The translations under genes and the position numbers were made by a program. DNA of 64,000 nt from Bradyrhizobium sp. LMTR 3 (GTDB lineage: Bacteria; Pseudomonadota; Alphaproteobacteria; Rhizobiales; Xanthobacteraceae). Positions within the stretch are counted from its first letter, which is position 1, and each line of letters starts with the position of its first letter. The DNA lies in assembly GCF_001693485.1 (NCBI RefSeq), contig NZ_MAXC01000012.1, positions 868,001-932,000 of the forward strand, written 5' to 3'. Under the pieces are notes generated by a model. It was not told the origin of the DNA. It searched no databases and was given only the letters and a program-made list of their open reading frames with translations. Positions 48,023 through 57,282 of this stretch are shown piece by piece.

Positions 48023-48651
48023 AGCTCAGGCCCGTTCCGATCAATCACCGTACCAGCCGGCCACTCGCTGATCGGCCGTCCAATCGGCAGAACCAGGACA
48101 AGCACGTCCTCGACGCGCGTGGGCGATAACTTCAGATACACATCCGCAAGGGTGGACCGCACGCGGACCCCGGAGATAATGGTTGCCAGACCGCGGCGGG
48201 CCAGCAACCTTGTAAGATGTTCCTTCAGCGCATACCGAACCGTACCGAAGCCGAACGGAACGCCAAGCTTCTGCAGTACTGGATACATCACGCGCATTGA
48301 GTGCGTGATTCCGAGTCCCTCAAGATCCGGACGTACCCCGTACAATCCTAGCTCGGCCACTAGTAGATCGACGTCTCCGATCTTGATGAAGCGGCGTAGC
48401 GCGCCCAGATGAGCCGCTACGCCGCGTGCGTCGTAGCCGATTACACGGAGCTCAGGTCTCGCGCCGGCCCAACTTCGATAGTCTCCGAATGGTTTGGCAT
48501 TGAATTCCCCGGTGGGACCATAGGTCTTTCGGAAGAAGTCGGAGAGTTCGATATGGTCGGCGAGGCGCAGTTCACTTTCCCAGACCACCCTCCACCGCAC
48601 CGGCGAGCGCATGGACACACCTGCCGTAGAGCTGGATACGGCAATATTCAT
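48019..48651 (-). CDS. nodA: NodA, Nod-factor N-acyltransferase
   Basis: ATG 48651 ([20 protein letters not shown]) gives 210 residues, the bradyrhizobial NodA length; the frame is open further upstream but that part belongs to the overlapping leader ORF. NodA transfers a fatty acyl chain to the deacetylated end of the chitooligosaccharide. The conserved stretches [34 protein letters not shown] and [20 protein letters not shown] are present. Its start codon overlaps the stop of the nodK-like ORF (ATGA, 48648-48651). Confidence 0.97.
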   Translation of the reverse strand: MNIAVSSSTAGVSMRSPVRWRVVWESELRLADHIELSDFFRKTYGPTGEFNAKPFGDYRSWAGARPELRVIGYDARGVAAHLGALRRFIKIGDVDLLVAELGLYGVRPDLEGLGITHSMRVMYPVLQKLGVPFGFGTVRYALKEHLTRLLARRGLATIISGVRVRSTLADVYLKLSPTRVEDVLVLVLPIGRPISEWPAGTVIDRNGPEL

Positions 48652-49355
48652 AATTGCCTCGCATGCACTGTCTGGCGCTTGACGATGGAGTTGATGCACG
48701 CGAGCCGTTCGCTTTCGATGAATGGCTTCACCGGGGAATGGGAAACGCTGGCTGCGGCCTGATGCTGGCATAGCTCGGGCCCGGCCACTCCGGGCCACTG
48801 AACATTTGCGATCAAGCAGGACGTGCTGCGAGAACGGCTGAATTGCGAGAACTCATCTGCGCACTGGACAGATTCGCAATTTTCGCCTGTCAAACAGAGT
48901 GCGCCTGTCAGCGCTTTACGGACCGATGCATCGCTATCCACGACGGAGATTACATCGAGCGCATGTGCCATTCGCACCAGATCCACTGGGGACTTCTCCT
49001 GCATTTTGCGCACGATTTGACTGCTATGGAAACGCGATAGATTTAGCCGGGTCGCAAAGGCATTTGGCGCCTTCAATCGGCAGCTCCTGACTGGTTGCGA
49101 CGTTAGAGCGAACTGGCGGGCTGAACCAATTCTACGGAGGTAAACGGCCAATATAGAAACAGTTGGAGAAGCTATACGAACGTTTATCGGTAGTGTGCGG
49201 CGACGCGACCTCCGGCACGCCTCTCCCGTTAAGCTATTGCGATGCAGTTTGCGCAACCCGTTGAAAACTCTGGCTCCAATGGACATGCGCTTCGATCGGC
49301 GCTCGGGGTGCAGCTGAGACTTTTTCGCGGAGCCGGGGCAAAGATCGATAAGCAT
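48648..49355 (-). CDS. nodK: nodK-like ORF with a degenerate receiver domain, coupled to nodA
   Basis: The first gene after the nod box, open for 235 residues from ATG 49355 (an internal ATG at 49286 is also possible). Residues 55-125 are related to the leader ORF before the sulfotransferase at 36 kb. Residues about 133-228 resemble a FixJ/NodW-type receiver: [15 protein letters not shown], then [10 protein letters not shown], where the phospho-acceptor aspartate is replaced by asparagine (N184). A gap follows, then SPVKPF with the conserved lysine. The receiver is internally shortened and cannot be phosphorylated. The stop overlaps the nodA start. The nodK name rests on position. Confidence 0.55.
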   Translation of the reverse strand: MLIDLCPGSAKKSQLHPERRSKRMSIGARVFNGLRKLHRNSLTGEACRRSRRRTLPINVRIASPTVSILAVYLRRIGSARQFALTSQPVRSCRLKAPNAFATRLNLSRFHSSQIVRKMQEKSPVDLVRMAHALDVISVVDSDASVRKALTGALCLTGENCESVQCADEFSQFSRSRSTSCLIANVQWPGVAGPELCQHQAAASVSHSPVKPFIESERLACINSIVKRQTVHARQL

Positions 49356-49418
49356 TCCTGATATGCCTGAACTTTTTGTTTGTCCCGACCGACGGCTTTG
49401 CTATCCGCCATTCGGCAC

Positions 49419-49465
49419 AATTGGTAAAATCGATTGTTTTTATTGAACTCATCCAAAGGATGGAT
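49419..49465 (-). promoter_or_regulatory. nod box of the nodK-ABCSUIJ-nolO-nodZ operon
   Basis: Minus-strand reading gives ATCCA and GGATG half-sites and the core ACAATCGATTTTA (plus-strand 49425-49437). It directs leftward transcription of the nod operon. It ends only 12 bp before the nodD1 start codon, so NodD bound here also sits on the nodD1 promoter region. Confidence 0.93.
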
Positions 49466-49476
49466 AACTCCACGCT

Positions 49477-50421
49477 ATGCGCTTCAAAGGACTTGATCTA
49501 AATCTTCTCGTCGCGCTCGATGCTCTGATGACCGAACGCAATCTCACCGCGGCGGCACGCAGCATCAACCTGAGCCAGCCGGCCATGAGTGCGGCCGTCG
49601 CCCGGCTACGCGCTTATTTCCGCGATGAACTATTTACGATGAGGGGCCGGGAGCTTGTCCCAACACCACGAGCGAAGCGGCTCGCAGCACCGATTCGCGA
49701 GACTCTGGTGCACATTCAGCTCTCCATTATTTCCCGCGACACGTTCAACCCAACCGAATCGGACCGCCGCTTCAGGATCCTGCTTTCCGATTTCATGACA
49801 GTTGTTTTTTTTCGAAGGATCGTCGACCGTGTCGCGCAGGAAGCTCCCGCCGTCCGGTTCGAATTTCTGCCCTTTATCGATGAGCCCGATGAGCTTCTGC
49901 GGCGCGGCGAGGTCGACTTTCTTGTCTTACCGGAATTATTCATGTCGAGCGCGCATCCTAAAGCAACACTGTTCGAGGAGACACTCGTGTGCGTAGGCTG
50001 CCGCACTAACAAGCAGCTGTCACGGCAGCTTACATTCGACAAATACATATCAATGGGACACGTTGCAGCGAAGTTCGGGCAGGCGCTTAGGCCCAATATT
50101 GAGGAATGGTTCTTGCTTGAGCACGGTCTTAAGAGACGCATCGAGGTCGCTGTGCAGGGCTTCACGATGATCCCGCCGATGCTATCGGGGACTGAGCGTA
50201 TAGCGACGATGCCCTCAAGGTTGGCCCAGCATTTCGCAAAGACGGTGCCCCTGCGGATCGTCGAAACTCCTCTCCCACTTCCCGCATTCACCGAGGCCAT
50301 TCAATGGCCTGCCCTCCACAATACTGATCCGGCAAGCATTTGGATGCGGCGGATAATGTTGCAGGAGGCGGCCCGCATGGCTTCTCCGCGTGAGCCCCCC
50401 CGAAATCGCAGGCGCTGCTAG
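49477..50421 (+). CDS. nodD1: NodD1, LysR-type flavonoid-responsive activator
   Basis: A 314-residue LysR-family regulator that binds nod boxes and activates nod genes with plant flavonoids. The N-terminus [28 protein letters not shown] contains the helix-turn-helix, continuing [19 protein letters not shown]. The effector domain follows ([32 protein letters not shown]). It is divergent from the nodK-ABC operon, with the nod box between them, which identifies it as nodD1. Its ribosome binding site is within or next to the nod box edge. Confidence 0.96.
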   Translation: MRFKGLDLNLLVALDALMTERNLTAAARSINLSQPAMSAAVARLRAYFRDELFTMRGRELVPTPRAKRLAAPIRETLVHIQLSIISRDTFNPTESDRRFRILLSDFMTVVFFRRIVDRVAQEAPAVRFEFLPFIDEPDELLRRGEVDFLVLPELFMSSAHPKATLFEETLVCVGCRTNKQLSRQLTFDKYISMGHVAAKFGQALRPNIEEWFLLEHGLKRRIEVAVQGFTMIPPMLSGTERIATMPSRLAQHFAKTVPLRIVETPLPLPAFTEAIQWPALHNTDPASIWMRRIMLQEAARMASPREPPRNRRRC

Positions 50422-50831
50422 GTTTTGCTCGAGGCCTCTTAACACCTGGTCTCGGCCATCCAGATGCTTCAAGATCACCTGCTCGCTCGGGCCGCTCTCG
50501 TATGCCCGCATGTCTCGGAAGCCCGACCTGCAAGAGGCACGTACGCCACTTCTGCATGCAGAAGAACCCCTGCAATTCGATGTCAGCCGCAGCGCGCCCG
50601 AATTGGCGCGCTTAAGCAGCCGCTGATCAAGTAGCGATGTAATCTTGCTTCGCGCCAGCCACCTGCCAGGCCCCCGCAAGATGTTCTTGGAACTAGGCAA
50701 AGAGTGCAGCGGAGGGCTTTTACGCCATTGTGGCGGCTGCATTTGGCACCTGTGCCCGCGACGTGGTTCAGATATTCCGACAGACGCATTTTGTCGAATG
50801 AAATGATGTTCAGCTACACCAACGAAACTGC
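50422..50831. other. first part of the nodD1-nodD2 gap
   Basis: About 410 bp without a recognised gene; only short arginine- and serine-rich frames are present. Confidence 0.4.
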
Positions 50832-50862
50832 TTGAATCGCACACTGCGTCAGGTTGTAGGCT
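50832..50862 (+). promoter_or_regulatory. NolA-type promoter upstream of nodD2
   Basis: TTGAAT at 50832-50837 and TAGGCT at 50857-50862 are separated by 19 bp, with GCGTCAGGTTG in the spacer as in the nolA copy. It is 350 bp upstream of nodD2. NolA is known to be required for nodD2 expression in B. japonicum, so this is a likely NolA target. Confidence 0.75.
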
Positions 50863-51045
50863 CACAAACGACGAGCAAAGCTGTGTCACGCGGAGCGTCG
50901 ATAGCGCATCTGCGGCGCTATTGGCGTAATGGTAGGCAACGCGCCCTACTCTCAGCGGTTCATAGTGATCGATGTAGCGCTGGGAGCGATTGCTGAGCGC
51001 ACCAACGGCCCTACTTCAAGCGGCGGGCGACTTCCTCGCCCGCTC
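50863..51045 (+). pseudogene. decayed 5' copy of nolA
   Basis: After the promoter, GCGTCGATAGCGCAT near 50897 corresponds to GCGTCGATGGCGCAT in nolA (near 53640). GGCGTAATGGTAGGCAACGC corresponds to GGGGTAACGGTACGCACGC, and GAGCGCACCAACGG near 50996 to GAACGCACCGACGG. Order and spacing are preserved with small insertions and deletions. No frame survives, so this is a relic of the first ~130 bp of nolA. Confidence 0.6.
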
Positions 51046-51212
51046 GCATCCTCCGTTGCGCAACCAACATGCTTGCGACGAGTACGAGAGCCTTCTGTGC
51101 GATCGCGCGGGTAGCCCAGAAAGAGCCTAGCGCGGGGGGCGACTGGCACCTTCATCGAAGTAACCATTGTTGCTCAATGTTTACAACGCGAAGGCTTTCA
51201 GCGGGAGACGAT

Positions 51213-52166
51213 ATGCGTTTTAAGGGCCTTGATCTAAATCTTCTTGTTGCGCTCGATGCTTTGATGACCGAGCGTAACCTCACCGCGGCGGCACGCAGCA
51301 TCAAGCTGAGCCAGCCGGCCATGAGCGCCGCCGTCGCCCGACTACGCGCCTATTTCCGCGATGACCTATTTACGATGAGAGGCCGGGAACTGGTTCCTAC
51401 ACCGCGTGCCGAAGGGCTCGCCGCCCCTATTCGCGAGGCTCTGCTGCACATCCAGCTCTCCATTATTTCCCAGGATGTGTTCAACCCTGCCAAATCAGAT
51501 CGCCGCTTCCGGATCCTCCTGTCCGATTTCATGACAATCGTATTCTTTCGAAAGGTCGTGGACCGTGTCGCACGGGAAGCTCCCGCCGTCAGTTTCGAAT
51601 TGCTGCCACTCGCCGATGCGACCGACGAGCTTCTCCGGCGCGGTGAAGTCGATTTTCTTATCTTGCCGGAATTGTTCATGTCGAGTGCACACCCTAAAGC
51701 GACATTGTTCGAGGAGAGACTCGTGTGCGTCGGATGCCGCACGAACAAGCAGCTACCACCGCAGCTTACATTCGAGAGATACATGTCCATGGGACACGTT
51801 GCGGTCAAGTTCGGGCTTACGCGAAAGCCCTCCATTGAAGAATGGTTCTTACTCAAGCACGGTCTCAACAGACGCATCGAGGTTGTCGTGCAGAGCTTTA
51901 CCATGATCCCGCCTGTACTATTGGACACTTGCCGTATAGGTATGATGCCATCAAGGCTGGTTAAGCATTTCGAAAACACGATGCCCCTGCAGATCGTCGA
52001 ACTTACGTGGTCACTTCCCACGTTTATCGAGGCTGTCCAATGGCCCGCTTTTCACAATAGTGATCCGGCAAGCATCTGGATGCGGCAGATATTGTTGGAA
52101 GAGGCGTCCCGCATGAGTCCTCCATCTGAGACTACGAAACATGCAGGCGCCCCTAAATTCACTTAA
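51213..52166 (+). CDS. nodD2: NodD2, LysR-type regulator of nod genes
   Basis: A 317-residue paralogue of NodD1, with the same start [28 protein letters not shown] and nearly identical helix-turn-helix. It differs mainly in the effector domain (for example [14 protein letters not shown] against [14 protein letters not shown]). In B. japonicum NodD2 represses nod genes and is raised by NolA in response to population density. ATG 51213 follows GGGAGACG. The upstream 350 bp contain a NolA-type promoter and a nolA relic. Confidence 0.96.
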   Translation: MRFKGLDLNLLVALDALMTERNLTAAARSIKLSQPAMSAAVARLRAYFRDDLFTMRGRELVPTPRAEGLAAPIREALLHIQLSIISQDVFNPAKSDRRFRILLSDFMTIVFFRKVVDRVAREAPAVSFELLPLADATDELLRRGEVDFLILPELFMSSAHPKATLFEERLVCVGCRTNKQLPPQLTFERYMSMGHVAVKFGLTRKPSIEEWFLLKHGLNRRIEVVVQSFTMIPPVLLDTCRIGMMPSRLVKHFENTMPLQIVELTWSLPTFIEAVQWPAFHNSDPASIWMRQILLEEASRMSPPSETTKHAGAPKFT

Positions 52167-53260
52167 AGCGTCTTCTCACCTCCTCTTCCATCAATCCGGG
52201 TTACCCCAACCGAGCCTTATTCATCCTAAGCGCGAATTCGCACAGCGTGCTATGTCTCTAATATCTAGACGATATCTCAGCCGTCTCGCGTGCGCTTAAC
52301 ATAGGCTCCTCTCGGCTTGACGCCATTCTCTGTCGAGATCGATGGCGACAATTTGCGGCGTTGAAGATTAGTGACCCATTGCAAATGCCTATTGAACCTG
52401 CCACACCGGCAATTTTCTCACGCCAGCGGTTGGGCTCGCTCGAGAGGATAGCGCCCCAGTCCAGCAGAGACGGAGCGCGACATGCAAACGACCCAGGCGA
52501 TCAACGACATTTCCTACGCATGGTCGGCGGCAGTTCTGGCACGAAGTCAGCTCCGATATCTACATTCGCTGGATATTCGTTCTCCTCGGAGCTGATGCCT
52601 TTGAGGGGCGCCTGGTCCCTCGGGCCGAACTCCCTCCCCACCTCCAGCAGCGCATCATCTGCAAATCGAAGCGGTTGCAGGACTGATCTGCGACGGCGAG
52701 CACGCGCTCCTGACAACCGAATTGCGCAACTAACTCGCAAGTGCGCTGATATCAGCAGAACTCGACATTCGCCTGCAGGGTTGCGAAGAACAGTGAGACT
52801 AGCTAATCGGCCCACATGCGCGCAGCGCACTGGCATCGATTATTCGGAGGCATTGCCCATCTGCGTGTCCAGCATTTGGTATACATTAAGACAGCGGGAG
52901 CCAAGCTGAGCAAGATAGTTGGATTATCGTTGTTGTATCCGCATTGGCTGCCGACCGATGCTCGTATCGGCTGCGCGCTTTCTTGCAGCCATGACTTAGA
53001 ATAGCGGCCCACCGAATGTGGAAATTGTCTTCTTCGCCGCGCCAATCCGGCTGCACAGGCACTTGGTGCTCGCAAATGTTCCGAGAAAAGATAGTCGGGT
53101 CGCCCGCGCGGCCTTGAGGCGGAGCAAAGCGCGACTGTGTTGCGCAACAGCATCACTTCAACGTATACCGCACCTTCGTCGCTGTACGCCGGCGGCCTGT
53201 CTTCTTTTGGCCAAACGTCTTAGCCACGTGCGGCCGCCTTAGCGTTAATCATGGAGCCGA
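52167..53260. other. nodD2-nolA gap, partly decayed DNA
   Basis: About 1.1 kb without an intact gene apart from the small ORF that ends the stretch. A broken coding-like segment begins near 52480 (MQTTQAINDISYAWSAAVLARSQLRYL) and is interrupted within 40 codons. Its family was not recognised. Confidence 0.4.
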
Positions 53261-53473
53261 ATGTTGCAGCAAAACAGTGGTGTCTACGATCCGGAAGACC
53301 TCTCGGTCTTGGGAAGGATTTTTGATGAAGCAGTCGCGGCATTACCGGCCTCTATGCGAACTCCTGAAAATCGAACAGCAATCGCCACGCTTGTTCTGCA
53401 ACGTGCAGCAGCCGGTGAGGCCAACTTTGCGTCGCTGATGCACTTGATGGGCGCCATTGCTCCTGCTGCTTGA
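53261..53473 (+). CDS. small conserved hypothetical protein
   Basis: A 70-residue protein (MLQQNSGVYDPEDLSVLGRI...) preceded by GGAG at a normal distance. The sequence FDEAVAALPASMRTPENRTAIATLVLQRAAAGEANF looks like a real helical protein, and I recall similar small proteins in many rhizobia. Function is unknown. It lies about 145 bp before nolA in the same direction, ahead of the nolA promoter. Confidence 0.65.
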   Translation: MLQQNSGVYDPEDLSVLGRIFDEAVAALPASMRTPENRTAIATLVLQRAAAGEANFASLMHLMGAIAPAA

Positions 53474-53571
53474 TCAAACGACTCTCTGAGCGCAGCAACG
53501 TTGCTGGCGACAGAAGAGCCGCTTCGCTTGCGCCTGACTCGAAGCCGTTTCAGGTAGACCATTGAAATAGC

Positions 53572-53602
53572 TTGAATCTCACGCGACGTCAGGTTGTAGG
53601 CT
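53572..53602 (+). promoter_or_regulatory. NolA-type promoter of nolA (autoregulation site)
   Basis: TTGAAT at 53572-53577 and TAGGCT at 53597-53602 flank a 19-bp spacer containing CACGCGACGTCAGGTTG. It is 15 bp upstream of the nolA ATG. MerR-family regulators commonly bind such elongated-spacer promoters and control their own gene. Confidence 0.75.
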
Positions 53603-53617
53603 TGAAATTAGAGAACC

Positions 53618-54325
53618 ATGACAAAACCTACACCACGAAGGCGTCGATGGCGCATTGGCGAGCTTGCAGAGGCTACCGGGGTAACGGTACGCACGCTGCA
53701 TCATTATGAGCACACGGGCTTACTAAGTGCGTCGGAACGCACCGACGGCGGTCACCGCATGTACGACCGCGAAGGCCTCAAGCGGGTACATCAAATCCGA
53801 GCGCTACGTGAGCTTGGCTTCTCGCTTTACGAGATCCGTAGAGCGATTGAGGGCAAAACGTCGCTTACTGACCTATTGCGTAAGCATTTGGAGAGAATTG
53901 AACTTCAAGTCGCTCGTGCAACCCTGTTGCGAGATCGTTTGCGCAACATGACGACCGATAGTGAATTACAAGTCAGTGTAGATGAGCTACCTGCCACTCT
54001 AGATGCAATGTCGCGGGTCGAGGAAGAACGCCCTCAGCCGCTCCCATGCACATGCGTCATAGACTCAGATCGAGAGGAGCGGTGGCGGAAGATCCGCGAC
54101 GAGCTGCGCGATTGTGTGGATCGGGACGAGCATCCCTGCAGCGAACGAGCAAATGCTGTGGCGCTTAGAGCGCGCTTGCTGATCACAGAAATTGCAGGAG
54201 CTGATTCGACCGTTTCAACCATACTGAAAGTTCTTGCGCGATTGAGCGCGCCACGCAGTATGGCTGGCTGGGATCCCTGCCTAATGCAATATCTCGACCG
54301 CGCACTTGCCGCCTTGAACGGATGA
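53618..54325 (+). CDS. nolA: NolA, MerR-family nodulation regulator
   Basis: A 235-residue regulator. The MerR winged helix-turn-helix spans about residues 10-80 (WRIGELAEATGVTVRTLHHYEHTG, then MYDREGLKRVHQIRALRELG). A coiled-coil dimer helix follows (LRKHLERIELQVARATLLRDRL), and then an effector domain with a CTC motif near residue 145. NolA governs genotype-specific nodulation and, in B. japonicum, nodD2 and population-density control. Three NolA forms from alternative ATGs are known there; internal methionines at about 48 and 111 are in suitable places here. Five NolA-type promoters in the window suggest a wider regulon. Confidence 0.96.
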   Translation: MTKPTPRRRRWRIGELAEATGVTVRTLHHYEHTGLLSASERTDGGHRMYDREGLKRVHQIRALRELGFSLYEIRRAIEGKTSLTDLLRKHLERIELQVARATLLRDRLRNMTTDSELQVSVDELPATLDAMSRVEEERPQPLPCTCVIDSDREERWRKIRDELRDCVDRDEHPCSERANAVALRARLLITEIAGADSTVSTILKVLARLSAPRSMAGWDPCLMQYLDRALAALNG

Positions 54326-54538
54326 ACTGCGCTGAACCTGCCGCGCATAATGCGTGCGCCCCTGCTGTGTTCTCCATCTATGAGAATGAATTGAGCTTTT
54401 TTAGCGCCAGGGACGCGCCGGTTGTGGTTTGCGTCAGATTGTTGAGGACTCCTGTCGCTCTTCTCTAAGTTTTGCAGCGACGCTCCTTTGTCCAGACGTG
54501 ACTTTGACAAATTCATCGAGACGAGCCCCTGAAGGGGC

Positions 54539-54569
54539 TTGAATCTTACGTGGCGTCAAATTGTAGGAT
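54539..54569 (+). promoter_or_regulatory. NolA-type promoter downstream of nolA
   Basis: TTGAAT at 54539-54544 and TAGGAT at 54564-54569 with a 19-bp spacer. Spacer and flanks are almost identical to the copy at 11329 (TACGTGGCGTCAAATTGTA against CACGTGGCGTCAAATTGTA). It points to the small ORF at 54613. Confidence 0.65.
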
Positions 54570-54612
54570 CTCAATACGACCTAGGGACAACTCCGCCTAG
54601 GCGGGAGGACGC

Positions 54613-54747
54613 ATGGACCTGCAGTACGTTCAGAGTTTCCGGGCGAGAGCTCCGGCATTCTCGAAGCACTGGATGATCATCGTGGCCTTGCAAGTGCTTG
54701 ATCGGCGCGAGCCGGTCCGGGTGATCGCGGGATGTACTGGATACTGA
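54613..54747 (+). CDS. possible 44-residue protein after a NolA-type promoter
   Basis: ATG 54613 is preceded by GGGAGGACGC, a good ribosome binding site, and opens a 44-codon frame (MDLQYVQSFRARAPAFSKHW...). The middle is hydrophobic (MIIVALQVL). It lies about 45 bp downstream of the promoter -10 box. It has no recognised relatives and is a candidate NolA-controlled micropeptide or the leader of a small RNA. Confidence 0.35.
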   Translation: MDLQYVQSFRARAPAFSKHWMIIVALQVLDRREPVRVIAGCTGY

Positions 54748-55546
54748 CGCAGCGTTCGTTACGACTAGTCGGGCTTCTCGCAAGAGGCTTTATCAGACAA
54801 ACCGAACAAGACGGATTTATCTATCTCTCACTCACGGAAACGGCTCTCTAACTTCGTGGATCTCGCTTCGCTGCAAACCGATTCGACTCGACATCATGTC
54901 GTTGGCTCATCGGTTGCTGCTCCAAAAGTTAAGTTAAGGATTACGTATGTCTCTAGCTGCTAGGCTCACGCGTCACGAGACGGTCAGAAGGCTCGAGCAC
55001 TTCCGCAAGAAGCGGATTGTCAAAGCGGTCTATGCGCCGTATGCGGTGCTACCGTCGGCATACTTGCAGCTAAAACAGGACGACCAACTAAAGATCAGGG
55101 CGGGATGTATTCACGTCGCCGTTGCCGGACAGGAACGGGAGCTCGGTCCGAGTTCGGCATGTGACGTCTCAGGCGCCGGTCCTCACAAAGTATGGAATGC
55201 AGGCGACGAACCCGCAGACTCAACATACGCGACGCCGCCGCGGGGATGGACATGCGAAACGTTTGCTGTGTTCGATCGATTGCAGCGTCAGGAGCGCGTC
55301 GGACGTGCTGGAATTCCGAAACTGTCCAACTTTCGGCGTGTATCTCACCGCTTATCGTCGCGTCTTTCGAAGCCGAACCAATGGTTGCTTCGCTCTGCCA
55401 CGGCAGCTCCGGAGGGGTCTGCCGGCCGCGGCATATGCGCTGCCTTGAGGCATCCAAAGCTGGCGTTATCTATAACCAAGCGGCGCCCTCACATGCGCAG
55501 GAACGCAAGGCTGATAGCAAACTCAAGCGAACATCCGGAGCTCTAA
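54748..55546 (+). other. stretch before the amino-acid binding protein
   Basis: A 199-codon frame at 54947-55546 begins plausibly (MSLAARLTRHETVRRLEHFRKKRIVKAVYAPYAVLPSA) but becomes arginine/serine-rich with competing frames. It may be a real gene start followed by decay. No family was assigned. Confidence 0.3.
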
Positions 55547-56653
55547 GTGTCAATTTCTCGAATCACTTCAGCTGCAAGTGCAGCAGTCCTCTCTTGTGCT
55601 TTGGCTTCGACCGCGCCCGCTGCCGACGTCAATATCGCCGTGGTCGGCCCGATGACCGGAAGTACTGCGGCGCTTGGCTTACAAATGCGCGATGGTGCTA
55701 CTGCGGCTGTCGATGCGTTAAATGCTTCCGGCCTACTTCCCGGTACCAAGGTCATATTGAGCGTCGCCGATGACGCGTGCGATCCCAAGCAGGCCGTCGC
55801 AGTTGCCAATCGGCTGACGACGGATCAGCCCAAGTTGGTCGTTGGCCACTTTTGTTCGTCTTCCTCTATCCCCGCTTCCGACGTTTACGCCGAAGCGAGG
55901 CTTATTCAGATATCGCCTGGCTCAACGAATCCTCAGCTAACAGAGCGTGGTCTCAAGACGGTGTTTCGGATTTGCGGCCGCGATGATCAACAGGGTGTCG
56001 TGGCAGCAGAATACATCCTGCGACACTATCCGCACAAAAAGATTGCGGTCCTTGACGACAAGAGCACCGCCGGTAAGGGCATTGCCGATGTGGTTGCGTC
56101 GCGCCTTCAGGAAGCAGGCGAAAAGGTCATTCGACAAAGCTATGTGGCCGGCGAAAAAGACTACACGGCCCTGGTCTCAAGAATGAAAAGAGACGGAATC
56201 CAGATCGCCTATATCGGCGGCTATTACAACGAGATCGGCTTGATTGTGCGTCAGGCCGCACAAGCAGGCGCAGGTCTCACTGTGATGGCGAACGATCCGT
56301 TGATGACCAGCGACTTTTCGGCGATCGCGGGCGACGCAGCAAACGGCACACTGTTCACCTTCATGCCCGACTCCACCAAGAATGCTCAAGCGGCGGACGC
56401 CGTAGCTAGGCTCAAGTCTTCCAACATGTCAGCGGGAGGCTACACGCTCTACGCCTATGCCGCCGTTCAGGCATGGGCGGAAGCGGTTAAGCGGGCCGGT
56501 ACCTTCGATGGCCCGCAAGTAGCAGCTGCGCTTCGTTCGCAGCCAATCCAAACAGTAATCGGACCGGTCCGGTTCGATAGCAAAGGAGACAATGCCGCTC
56601 CCGGCTTTGTCGTCTACCGGTGGCATAACAACTCTGTCGAAGCCGTCGAGTAA
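55547..56653 (+). CDS. branched-chain amino-acid ABC transporter substrate-binding protein (LivK type)
   Basis: A 368-residue periplasmic binding protein from GTG 55547 with GGAG upstream. A signal peptide (SAASAAVLSCALASTAPAA) is followed by VNIAVVGPMTGSTAALGLQMRDGATAAVDALNA, the characteristic LivK opening. VVGHFCSSSSIPASDVYAEARL, FRICGRDDQQGVVAAEYIL and VIGPVRFDSKGDNAAPGFVVY are further family blocks. It binds leucine-type amino acids or related compounds. No permease or ATPase genes are adjacent, so it is an orphan binding protein that may share a chromosomal transporter. Confidence 0.92.
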   Translation: MSISRITSAASAAVLSCALASTAPAADVNIAVVGPMTGSTAALGLQMRDGATAAVDALNASGLLPGTKVILSVADDACDPKQAVAVANRLTTDQPKLVVGHFCSSSSIPASDVYAEARLIQISPGSTNPQLTERGLKTVFRICGRDDQQGVVAAEYILRHYPHKKIAVLDDKSTAGKGIADVVASRLQEAGEKVIRQSYVAGEKDYTALVSRMKRDGIQIAYIGGYYNEIGLIVRQAAQAGAGLTVMANDPLMTSDFSAIAGDAANGTLFTFMPDSTKNAQAADAVARLKSSNMSAGGYTLYAYAAVQAWAEAVKRAGTFDGPQVAAALRSQPIQTVIGPVRFDSKGDNAAPGFVVYRWHNNSVEAVE

Positions 56654-57282
56654 CACTCATCGTTGCGAGCACACACGAGCCTAGATACTCAGCCCTAGAT
56701 ATTCAGCGAAGTAATGGAAATGATGAAACGTAATTCCGGATATGACGTGCTACTCGGATCGGTTCTCGCGCTCGCGGTATTCGCGTCGTTTCTCGCGCTC
56801 GCGGTACTGGTCGTCGAGCTATCCAATGACATCGACGCACCAACGGATGAGTTTATGCCCAACGGAACAGCTCGGCCGATGTCGCTGCGTAACCTCTGTT
56901 TAGCTCTTTGCCGAACTTCCAGTGTGCGATTTGAGGACGACTCGTTGCGGACTAGTATTTGGTACCCGGACCAACGCAGAGTGATATTGCGGCCAACGCA
57001 CAAATGACAGCAATGCCACTCCGTGATCGAGGCTCCTGATTGCTGCACGACACCTGATCCGCTCGACGATTATTCTCTCGGCTTCTTCAGGGTGGCGTGG
57101 AGAAACAGGTTCATCCCAGCTTCAAACGATTGGGCATTTCGAGCTGCCCGTAGCGACTTTTGGATGGCGGCCGTTCTCGCTGTCCCAACAAACACTCGAA
57201 CTCTGTCTCCGGCCATCTACCGGACTGACCGACCGGCATGCTGACAACTGCCAGCGCCCTCGGCGTTCAACGGGAGTACCCT
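56654..57282 (+). other. stretch between the binding protein and HisC-like genes
   Basis: A 97-codon frame at 56714-57007 starts with a credible membrane segment (VLLGSVLALAVFASFLALAVLVVELS) but its tail looks non-coding, and no ribosome binding site is clear. Nothing else was recognised. Confidence 0.3.
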
